From the NCBI GenBank assembly GCA_000999395.1, contig LCOM01000015.1, positions 34,963-42,542 on the forward strand: DNA of 7,580 bases, written 5' to 3'. This DNA is from Parcubacteria group bacterium GW2011_GWA2_47_7 (lineage in GTDB: Bacteria; Patescibacteriota; Minisyncoccia; Phycocordibacterales; UBA6899). The position numbers were made by a program, and so were the translations under genes. Below the pieces are notes generated by a model that worked only from the letters and a program-made list of their open reading frames with translations, searched no databases and had not been told where the DNA came from. The number at the start of each line of letters is the position of its first letter. Position 1 is the stretch's first letter. This document shows positions 1-4,887 of this stretch, in pieces.

Positions 1-15
1 TGTGAGAAAGTAATA

Positions 16-227
16 ATTAAATAACGGGGCGTGGTGTGCGTGTGACGTGTCTGGATATCGGTCTAGAGACCAGGTGACATGAGTCACCGTGAAGCTTGAG
101 CTAAGATACAATTAAATAACGGGGCGTGGTGTGCGTGTGACGTGTCTGGATATCGGTCTAGAGACCAGGTGACATGAGTCACCGTGAAGCTTGAGTTAAG
201 ATACAATTAAATAACGGGGCGTGGTGT
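16..227 (+). repeat. Tandem 95-bp tRNA-Pro-derived repeat, two full copies plus 22-nt start of a third
   Basis: Copies at 16-110 and 111-205 differ at one base (C101 versus T196). A third copy begins at 206 and matches for 22 nt, to 227, before becoming the real tRNA-Pro. Each unit holds a TACAAT -10-like box (107-112, 202-207), seven spacer bases, then the first 13 nt of the tRNA (acceptor 5' strand and D-arm start). It also shares GACCAGGTGAC with the tRNA anticodon arm (68-78 versus 251-261). The unit lacks a T-loop and a 3' acceptor strand, so it is not a functional tRNA. In copy 1, bases 60-71 form a 4-bp hairpin and 73-88 a 6-bp hairpin with an ATGA loop. Weak similarity continues left of base 16, so the array may extend beyond the window. 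Confidence 0.93.
202..207 (+). promoter_or_regulatory. -10 box of the tRNA-Pro promoter
   Basis: TACAAT ends seven bases before the first base of tRNA-Pro, placing the expected start at or one base before the mature 5' end. The same box occurs 95 bp upstream at 107-112 in front of the partial tRNA copy. No good -35 box is seen at 16-18 bp spacing. Confidence 0.5.
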
Positions 228-287
228 AACGGCTAACATGCCTGGTTTGGGACCAGGTGACTCCGGGTTCGAATCCCGGCGCCCCGA
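215..287 (+). tRNA. trnP: tRNA-Pro, anticodon UGG
   Basis: A full cloverleaf is visible. The acceptor stem is CGGGGCG (215-221) with CGCCCCG (280-286), all seven pairs Watson-Crick. The anticodon stem is CCTGG (241-245) with CCAGG (253-257), and the loop TTTGGGA (246-252) places anticodon TGG at 248-250. The T-arm is CCGGG, loop TTCGAAT, CCCGG (263-279). The discriminator is A287 and no CCA is encoded. The gene is preceded by the partial tandem copies, and its 3' acceptor strand is reused as the left end of the inverted repeat at 280-339. Confidence 0.98.
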
Positions 288-339
288 CAGAATATAAAAG
301 ACTCGCAATAGTGCGAGTCTTTTATATTCTGTCGGGGCG
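280..339 (+). repeat. Perfect 28-bp-arm inverted repeat starting inside the tRNA acceptor stem
   Basis: Bases 280-307 are the exact reverse complement of 312-339, with loop ATAG (308-311). The left arm begins with the 3' acceptor strand of tRNA-Pro, so the right arm ends with a second copy of the 5' acceptor strand CGGGGCG (333-339). In RNA, 280-286 can therefore pair either with 215-221 (tRNA fold) or with 333-339 (long hairpin). The arms are far longer than an ordinary terminator needs. Confidence 0.97.
296..323 (+). terminator. Intrinsic terminator of tRNA-Pro (core of the inverted repeat)
   Basis: The stem GACTCGCA/TGCGAGTC has loop ATAG. An A-run lies on the left (296-299) and a T-run on the right (320-323), so the element reads as a terminator on either strand. 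It begins nine bases after the tRNA discriminator base. Confidence 0.8.
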
Positions 340-340
340 A

Positions 341-362
341 GAAACTGACCTGCGTCAGTTTC
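341..362 (+). repeat. 9-bp hairpin inserted in the mirrored tRNA remnant
   Basis: GAAACTGAC (341-349) and GTCAGTTTC (354-362) are perfect reverse complements around loop CTGC. The hairpin sits one base after the 280-339 inverted repeat and has no T-run. It interrupts the extension of mirror symmetry into the tRNA T-arm, since symmetry resumes at 365. Confidence 0.75.
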
Positions 363-364
363 AA

Positions 365-391
365 CGGGATTCGAAGTCGCGCACTGCTGGT
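365..391 (-). pseudogene. Degenerate mirror-image remnant of the tRNA-Pro T-arm
   Basis: On the minus strand, 375 down to 365 reads TTCGAATCCCG, identical to tRNA-Pro 268-278 (T-loop plus 3' T-stem). Eleven bases further on it carries ACCAG (391-387), at exactly the spacing seen in the real tRNA (252-256, then 11 nt, then 268). The 11 intervening bases are largely unmatched and the 5' T-stem strand is lost. With the acceptor strand at 333-339 this makes a colinear inverted partial copy of the tRNA 3' half. Short matches are the only evidence, so the call is tentative. Confidence 0.45.
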
Positions 392-417
392 GCCTCGCCA
401 TGGACACAAACTCAGGC

Positions 418-423
418 TAAAAT
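418..423 (+). promoter_or_regulatory. Putative -10 box for cheW
   Basis: TAAAAT ends seven bases before the cheW ATG at 431, so a transcript would have almost no 5' leader. No convincing -35 box is present. The spacing resembles the other promoters in the window. Confidence 0.4.
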
Positions 424-430
424 AGAAGTT

Positions 431-1018
431 ATGGATAATACTGGCATTGAAACAAAAAAACAGACTGAAGAGGTGAGAAATCTTTTCCTCTTTGAGGTCG
501 GTGATGAGTTATATGCTGTTGACGTTGAGTTTGTTGATCGAGTAATGAAAATTCCTCCCATTACTCCGATACCAAATTCCCCAAGTGCTATTTTGGGAAT
601 TTTTCACTCGCGCGGTAAGGTCATCCTAGCAATAGATATTGCAACAAGAATGGGTACCCCTAAAGTGAAACCGCTGAGTCCTAGTTTCCTCTTTGTTGTT
701 CAAATACAAAAGGATTTTTTTGCCATTCTGATCGATAAGCCGAAAAATATCGTACACATACCAGCACACGAAATTTTGTTGGCGGGGCCGCTTATCACTG
801 CTCATACCCCCCCCAAGTATATAGAGGGAGTGTTCATGCACGTGGAAACCCCTCTACAAAAGCAGATAAAGCGCTCGTTTCTTATCGTTGCGACAACTAG
901 TACTCACGTGAAGAATGAAGCAGTAAAAGAGATTAAGCGTCCGGTGGTGCTGCTTAATTTGAAGCAATTACTTAATCAGGAGGACCTCCAACAGATATTT
1001 ACTTCACAGGAATCATGA
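431..1018 (+). CDS. cheW: CheW-like chemotaxis coupling protein
   Basis: A 195-residue protein with a CheW-like beta-barrel domain over about residues 17-185. It starts with the strand NLFLFEVGDELYAVDV (17-32) and continues through VDRVMKIPPITPIPNSP and the GIFHSRGKVILAIDIA segment (56-71), the equivalent of the family's NxRGxxxPxxDL motif with Arg61-Gly62 kept. CheW bridges chemoreceptor tips and the CheA P5 domain in cytoplasmic arrays. The frame stays open upstream to 257, but that extension would run through the tRNA and its terminator, so ATG 431 is chosen, just after a -10-like box. It lacks a Shine-Dalgarno site. A short insertion (about 157-170) precedes the final strand. It is first in the che cluster, 18 bp before cheY. 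Confidence 0.93.
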   Translation: MDNTGIETKKQTEEVRNLFLFEVGDELYAVDVEFVDRVMKIPPITPIPNSPSAILGIFHSRGKVILAIDIATRMGTPKVKPLSPSFLFVVQIQKDFFAILIDKPKNIVHIPAHEILLAGPLITAHTPPKYIEGVFMHVETPLQKQIKRSFLIVATTSTHVKNEAVKEIKRPVVLLNLKQLLNQEDLQQIFTSQES

Positions 1019-1030
1019 TTGTGATACAAT
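1003..1030 (+). promoter_or_regulatory. Promoter of cheY, leaderless type
   Basis: A -35 box TTCACA (1003-1008), a 16-bp spacer and an extended -10 TGATACAAT (1022-1030). Exactly six bases separate the -10 from the cheY ATG at 1037, so the expected +1 is the A of the start codon. The -35 lies inside the end of cheW. TACAAT is also the box used before tRNA-Pro. Confidence 0.7.
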
Positions 1031-1036
1031 TTCTTT

Positions 1037-1399
1037 ATGTCAAAAGATAAAAAGATTCTTCTCGTTGATGATTCTGCGTTCATGCGCAAAGTTCTTCGTG
1101 ATATTTTTGAAAGTGATGGGTATACAAACTTTATTGAGGCAGGAAACGGAAATGAAGCTATTCAAAAAATAAATTCCGAAAAACCAGATTTTGTATTTCT
1201 CGATATCATTATGCCCGACGTTAATGGCATGGATGTGCTTCGTGGAATCGGAACCGGAACAAGAGTTATTGTTGTTTCCGCTGTTGGTCAAAAAGAAATG
1301 ATTGAACAAGCGAAGTCGCTTGGAGCACTCGATTACATTGTGAAGCCATTTGATAGAGACCAGGTACTCGAAAAAGCGAAAGCGTATTTTGATAAATAA
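1037..1399 (+). CDS. cheY: CheY-type single-domain response regulator
   Basis: A 120-residue stand-alone receiver domain. All signature residues are present: the acidic pair Asp11-Asp12 in ILLVDDSAF, the phosphoacceptor Asp56 in FVFLDIIMPD, the switch residue Ser81 in VVSAVG, and Lys103-Pro104 in YIVKPF. The alpha3-beta4 connection (LRGIGTGTRVIVV) looks a few residues shorter than in typical CheY proteins. It should take phosphate from CheA and act on a motor or pilus target; which one cannot be told from this window. It has no output domain. It has its own extended -10 promoter with no leader and is followed by a terminator-like hairpin, so it can be made separately from cheA, although it lies within the che cluster. 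Confidence 0.97.
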   Translation: MSKDKKILLVDDSAFMRKVLRDIFESDGYTNFIEAGNGNEAIQKINSEKPDFVFLDIIMPDVNGMDVLRGIGTGTRVIVVSAVGQKEMIEQAKSLGALDYIVKPFDRDQVLEKAKAYFDK

Positions 1400-1438
1400 C
1401 ATTCGCCATTTTGTGCCATTGATATAGCCCCGCACACT

Positions 1439-1458
1439 AAAACACCTCTGTGTTTTTT
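1439..1458 (+). terminator. Intrinsic terminator after cheY
   Basis: AAAACAC (1439-1445), loop CTCT, GTGTTTT (1450-1456), then TT. An outer stem CCCCG (1428-1432) with CGGGG (1467-1471), together with ACAC/GTGT, can close around it. The inner stem is AT-rich but its geometry is that of a rho-independent terminator. It would insulate cheY from cheA. Confidence 0.6.
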
Positions 1459-1542
1459 GTGTTCAACGGGGTGCTGCATAAAGCTGATTTGGGCCTCTTT
1501 GTTGCTACCATTATTAGTGAAGCGCACAAGTTATCGTGTGGT

Positions 1543-1574
1543 GAGCGAAATGGGCGTATTCATACGTCTCGCTC
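1543..1574 (+). promoter_or_regulatory. Inverted repeat over the cheA -35 region
   Basis: An outer stem GAGCG (1543-1547) with CGCTC (1570-1574), and inside it CGTAT (1555-1559) with ATACG (1562-1566) around TC. The right arms overlap the zone where a -35 box for the cheA promoter would lie. It could be an operator or merely an RNA hairpin; no regulator can be named. Confidence 0.35.
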
Positions 1575-1586
1575 GTACGTTTTGCA

Positions 1587-1595
1587 TGATATAAT
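1587..1595 (+). promoter_or_regulatory. Extended -10 promoter of cheA
   Basis: TGATATAAT (1587-1595) is a consensus extended -10 (TGnTATAAT). The cheA ATG is at 1605, nine bases after the box, so any 5' leader is about 0-3 nt. No clear -35 is seen, as is common for extended -10 promoters. Confidence 0.7.
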
Positions 1596-1604
1596 TAGGC
1601 ATAT

Positions 1605-3281
1605 ATGGCCGTTGATACTAAAAAATATAAAGACCTATTTTGTTCTGAAGCCGATGACCAGCTTGCCATTCTGTCGAGTTCGCTTCTTGCGTTAGAGAAA
1701 GACCCACAACAAATAGAGCTGTACGAAGAATTAATGCGAAGCGCCCATACGCTGAAGGGGGCTGCGGCAACGATGGGCTATGTTGCTATTGCAGAGCTCT
1801 CTCATGCGATGGAAGATATTTTTCATTCGGCCGAGCGTGGAGCATTCACTATTGATTCAAAAATAATCTCCTTACTTTTATCAGCAATGGATGATTTGAA
1901 AGCATCACTTATATCTATACGAGAACATGATACAGAGCTCCCGCAGGCTCTTGTGATTAAGGAGATAAAAAACGTGCTCATTGAGGGTAGCCATTATGCT
2001 GGTGCACAGGTTGCAACTGAGGTGAATCATGATGTTCGTCCCGCACACATTGTAGCCCCCGACACGATAAAAGTAAGCATCGACAAGCTCGACGTACTGA
2101 TGGGCCTCTTTGAGGAAATGCTTATGATTAGACTCAAGGTAAGTTCTTTGATGGGGCCGGCAGTTGAGCTCGTGCAGTCAATAGAAGATTCAAGCCTGAA
2201 GCATCAATTATTTTTTATAAAAGAATTACAAACCACCTTTGTTGACTTCGCCCGACTTCTTTCTGAAAATCAGGGGGTGTTGCTTTCGATACGGCTTGTG
2301 CCGCTTGAACTCATTTTTAATCAATTACCGCGTATGGTCCGCGATCTTTCTGTGCGAGAAAATAAACAGATAGAGTTTATCATCGAGGGCGGTGACATTG
2401 CGCTCGATAGAACCGTTATCGATGGTTTGGGTGGTGCACTTGCACATCTCCTTCGCAACGCTGTTGATCACGGAATAGTTTCGCAGGGGATTATTCGGTT
2501 GTCTGCGGTACGCGTGGGTGCTCGTGCGCGTATTACCGTTGAGGACAATGGCGGTGGAATCGATTATGAGCGCGTGAAAGATGTTGCACTTTCACATGGA
2601 GTCGCAACCAAGGAGCAGCTTGCGTCAATGCGTGCAGAGCAGGTCGCGGAATTGTTGTTTCACTCAAACATGTCCACAACTGAAGTGGTCACAGATATTT
2701 CCGGCAGAGGTGTCGGTCTCTCCGCCGTGCGATGGTTTACCGAAGAAGTCGGTGGCCATGTTGATGTCTTTTCTCCAGTTCCCGAGACCGGTGTTGGGAC
2801 ACGTTTTGTTCTTGACCTCCCGATATCCCTTGCGACCGTTCGCGTCCTCGTTGTTCAGGTGCGTTGGTATACGTTTGCGATACCACTTGAGGGCATCATC
2901 AAAACTTTGCAATTTAAGGAAGGGGACGTGCGCGATGCTGCACACCAAGAAACACTTTTTGTAGATGGGGAATTTTTACCCCTCATCCACCTCGTTGGAA
3001 TACTCAAATTGACATTTGGGGCGAGCCCCGTGGAGTCGTCACTGGAGCGTATGCGTAGTGCCGTGATCATGCGCGCAGGTGAGAGCTCCTTCGCTGTTGA
3101 GGTGGATGAATGCACAGGAGAGCAGGATCTTTTGGTAAAATCACTTCCACCGGTACTGCGTAGCGACAAGTGTTTTTCCGGTTCGGCATTATTGCCTGAT
3201 GGGCGTACTATCTTATTATTAGACGGCCACGGTTTACTTGCGCACGCATTAAGCGATATACTGAGGCACACATCATCGTAA
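1605..3281 (+). CDS. cheA: Chemotaxis histidine kinase CheA lacking the P2 domain
   Basis: A 558-residue cytoplasmic kinase. P1/HPt spans about residues 8-105, with the phosphorylated His48 in RSAHTLKGAAATMGY. Only a linker of about 45 residues follows, so the CheY-docking P2 domain is absent. P3 dimerisation is about 153-240 (TIKVSIDKLDVLMGLFEEML onward). The P4 ATPase is about 245-405, with an N-box HLLRNAVDHG (His281, Asn285), G1 EDNGGG (313-318), F-box region LLFHSN (350-355) and G2 GRGVGL (367-372). P5, the CheW-like coupling domain, is about 406-545. All catalytic elements are intact. Family members are usually about 650 residues, the difference being P2. It starts at an ATG just behind a strong extended -10 and has no Shine-Dalgarno site. 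The cheC ATG follows five bases after the stop codon, suggesting co-transcription with cheC and cheD. Confidence 0.98.
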   Translation: MAVDTKKYKDLFCSEADDQLAILSSSLLALEKDPQQIELYEELMRSAHTLKGAAATMGYVAIAELSHAMEDIFHSAERGAFTIDSKIISLLLSAMDDLKASLISIREHDTELPQALVIKEIKNVLIEGSHYAGAQVATEVNHDVRPAHIVAPDTIKVSIDKLDVLMGLFEEMLMIRLKVSSLMGPAVELVQSIEDSSLKHQLFFIKELQTTFVDFARLLSENQGVLLSIRLVPLELIFNQLPRMVRDLSVRENKQIEFIIEGGDIALDRTVIDGLGGALAHLLRNAVDHGIVSQGIIRLSAVRVGARARITVEDNGGGIDYERVKDVALSHGVATKEQLASMRAEQVAELLFHSNMSTTEVVTDISGRGVGLSAVRWFTEEVGGHVDVFSPVPETGVGTRFVLDLPISLATVRVLVVQVRWYTFAIPLEGIIKTLQFKEGDVRDAAHQETLFVDGEFLPLIHLVGILKLTFGASPVESSLERMRSAVIMRAGESSFAVEVDECTGEQDLLVKSLPPVLRSDKCFSGSALLPDGRTILLLDGHGLLAHALSDILRHTSS

Positions 3282-3286
3282 TTTTT

Positions 3287-3952
3287 ATGCCAACACTATT
3301 TGAATTGAATCAGAATGACAATGACCAGTTGCGCGAACTTATAAACATCGGCGTGTCGCATGCCGGCGATACCCTTTCCATCATGATGGGGAAAAGGGTG
3401 ACGGTAAGTATCCCTCACGTCAGCATAAAAAATGCATCGAATGCGACCATTGAATCTGGATTTAGTAATGAGGTTACCGTCTCTGTTTTACTCCGGGTGT
3501 ACGGACTCATCGATGGATATGTCTTGTTATTTTTTCCACGAAAGGCAGCATTACATCTCCTTGGTGTTCTCTCTGGAAAAAAGATTGGTGACTTGCGTGC
3601 TCTTGATGATTTTGATCGCTCTCTTTTTCAAGAGCTCGGGAATGTTATCACTGGGGGAATGCTTCAAGGATTATCAAAATTCCTTCATATCGAAATGATG
3701 CATTCTGTTCCCAATGTCGTTGTTGATATGGGTGGAGCAATGCTTGGATCCGTTTCGGCATCCATGATTCAGCTCCATGAAGAGTTTTTGTCGCTAGAGG
3801 TTTCGGTCTGTGTTGCGCCTTCCCCAGACGGGGTGGTGTGCGATGGGACTGAAGGTGCCGTCGGGCAAATGTACCTCTTTATGGGACCTAGTGCCGTACG
3901 AAAAATTCTTGATATTACGAATACTATTATGCATAGCAGTAAGGCCTCATGA
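3287..3952 (+). CDS. cheC: CheY-phosphate phosphatase CheC
   Basis: A 221-residue member of the CheC/CheX/FliY phosphatase family. The family active-site signature [DS]-x3-E-x2-N-x22-P occurs twice and is complete both times: Asp13, Glu17, Asn20, Pro43, and Ser112, Glu116, Asn119, Pro142. Two sites are the CheC/FliY arrangement, whereas CheX has one. In this family the Glu/Asn pair positions water to hydrolyse CheY aspartyl phosphate. There is no N-terminal FliM-type or C-terminal SpoA/FliN domain, which argues for CheC over FliY. It is cytoplasmic. It begins five bases after the cheA stop without a Shine-Dalgarno site and overlaps cheD by ATGA, so translation is probably coupled. The CheC-CheD pairing known in Bacillus and Thermotoga fits the gene order. 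The protein is somewhat longer than usual, mainly at the C-terminus. Confidence 0.94.
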   Translation: MPTLFELNQNDNDQLRELINIGVSHAGDTLSIMMGKRVTVSIPHVSIKNASNATIESGFSNEVTVSVLLRVYGLIDGYVLLFFPRKAALHLLGVLSGKKIGDLRALDDFDRSLFQELGNVITGGMLQGLSKFLHIEMMHSVPNVVVDMGGAMLGSVSASMIQLHEEFLSLEVSVCVAPSPDGVVCDGTEGAVGQMYLFMGPSAVRKILDITNTIMHSSKAS

Positions 3953-4428
3953 GCTCCGACTTGGAGGTTCGGATCGCGGAAATATGTGTAGGAAATACGT
4001 CCGAGATTATCAAGACAAATGGAGTTGGATCATGCATTGCAATTATTATTTATGACCCGATACTTCGCATCGGTGGACTCGCTCACGCGATGCTTCCGAC
4101 TGCGAACGGTGCAAAGGGTGTTATTTGGAGTAATTCCGGGAAGGGATTTGTGAAATATGCCGACAGTGCCGTAGATGCACTTGTCAGTCGAATGGAGTCG
4201 CTCGGTGGCGTCCGTAAGCATTTTGTTGCGAAACTTGTCGGAGGTGCACACATGTTTACCCTCATTGACGGTGACGTTGGAATCGGACAACAAAATACAA
4301 ATAGCGCAAAAAGCCGTCTCGGATTTTATGGAATTCCAATTGACGCAGAAGTGACGGGTGGTACTGTTGGGCGTAACGTCCAATTTGATTGTGCCACAGG
4401 TATCGTTGAAGTCATCACAAAGGTATAG
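3949..4428 (+). CDS. cheD: Chemoreceptor glutamine deamidase CheD
   Basis: A 159-residue protein of normal CheD length. The catalytic triad pattern is complete: Thr23, Cys29 in GVGSCIAIIIYDP, and His46 in IGGLAHAMLP, with the same spacings as Thr21/Cys27/His44 of Thermotoga CheD. Further family motifs are FVAKLVGGAHMF (92-103) and GGTVGRNVQFDCATG (137-151). CheD hydrolyses specific receptor glutamines to glutamates and, in systems studied, binds CheC and raises its phosphatase activity. The start overlaps the cheC stop (ATGA), with a weak AAGG four bases upstream. It closes the cluster, and no terminator is evident in the 42 bp before the next gene. The presence of CheD implies that the cell has methyl-accepting receptors outside this window. 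Confidence 0.96.
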   Translation: MSSDLEVRIAEICVGNTSEIIKTNGVGSCIAIIIYDPILRIGGLAHAMLPTANGAKGVIWSNSGKGFVKYADSAVDALVSRMESLGGVRKHFVAKLVGGAHMFTLIDGDVGIGQQNTNSAKSRLGFYGIPIDAEVTGGTVGRNVQFDCATGIVEVITKV

Positions 4429-4436
4429 TCGGCGAT

Positions 4437-4464
4437 TTGAGTTTTTGCTACATTCCGATACACT
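4437..4464 (+). promoter_or_regulatory. Promoter of the 4471 gene, leaderless type
   Basis: TTGAGT (4437-4442), a 16-bp spacer and TACACT (4459-4464). Six bases separate the -10 from ATG 4471, the same spacing as for cheY, so the transcript should start at the A of the ATG. Confidence 0.6.
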
Positions 4465-4470
4465 GGAACA

Positions 4471-4887
4471 ATGATCATTCAGAGGCACAGTTTTACTTAT
4501 ATTACGCTAGTATTGTTTGTTTTTGCGCTTTACCAAAATCATATGCTATTTGGCGATGCAGGTGTTTCACATGAAACAGTGCTCGCCTCCGATAGTCATG
4601 CAGTGAAAGCGGGTATCACTCCTGACGGCATCCTTTCCATTTCTGCTGTTTCCGCCGCCCCAAACGTTCCTCCAAACATGAAGTTTGGAAATCATTCACG
4701 CACACTTCGGGCATTTATTGCGCCGGCACGAAGTGGCGGGGAGTCGAACATGCTGGAGTTTTACGGACAAACTGACGATGGGCGATTGGCGGAGGTCCGC
4801 GTTGATGTTCGCGAGCTCCTTGCCTCCATTCACCCCATAGAAGCGTCAGATACTTCCGTGTCATATGATGATGCGCCAGCTAAGTAG
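4471..4887 (+). CDS. Small membrane-anchored or secreted protein of unknown function
   Basis: I do not recognise a family. The 138 residues begin with a short basic-polar end and one hydrophobic segment (about 9-22, YITLVLFVFALYQ), giving an N-terminal membrane anchor or uncleaved signal peptide. There is no cysteine, hence no lipobox. The remaining 115 residues would be outside the membrane, with a Pro/Ala-rich stretch (60-70) and a mixed beta-like segment (79-120). The C-terminus has an acidic patch (SYDDAPAK). The ATG is fixed by a -10 box six bases upstream. The 3' end overlaps nth by 17-23 bp in another frame, suggesting co-transcription. A parS-like 16-mer lies inside the gene at 4563-4578. 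Nothing links it to the upstream che genes except proximity. Confidence 0.75.
   Translation: MIIQRHSFTYITLVLFVFALYQNHMLFGDAGVSHETVLASDSHAVKAGITPDGILSISAVSAAPNVPPNMKFGNHSRTLRAFIAPARSGGESNMLEFYGQTDDGRLAEVRVDVRELLASIHPIEASDTSVSYDDAPAK
4563..4578 (+). promoter_or_regulatory. parS-like ParB binding site
   Basis: TGTTTCACATGAAACA matches the bacterial parS consensus TGTTTCACGTGAAACA at 15 of 16 positions, differing only at the centre (CACATG for CACGTG). Chromosomal parS sites often lie inside genes near the replication origin. At uniform base frequencies a match this good is expected well under once per thousand windows of this size. No parA/parB gene is in the window, so function is inferred from the motif alone. 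Confidence 0.6.

Noticed and set aside
16..205. CRISPR array or mobile-element terminal repeats
   Set aside because: There are only two directly abutting 95-bp copies with no spacers and no cas or transposase gene. The similarity to tRNA-Pro explains the content better.
207..407. Minus-strand 66-codon frame
   Set aside because: It is antisense to tRNA-Pro and to the palindrome; such frames over tRNAs are a common annotation artefact.
257..430. Upstream extension of the cheW frame by 58 codons
   Set aside because: It would translate the tRNA 3' half and its terminator hairpin. The CheW domain needs none of it, and ATG 431 follows a -10-like box.
837..910. Two CACGTG hexamers in cheW as parS or regulator sites
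   Set aside because: The flanks match parS at only about 10 of 16 bases, which is uninformative.
1450..1695. 81-codon plus-strand frame between cheY and cheA
   Set aside because: It overlaps the cheA start and HPt region in another frame and starts in the terminator T-run; it has no recognisable content.
2581..3271. Alternative frames within cheA on both strands
   Set aside because: cheA is strongly supported by motifs through its whole length; these are shadows.
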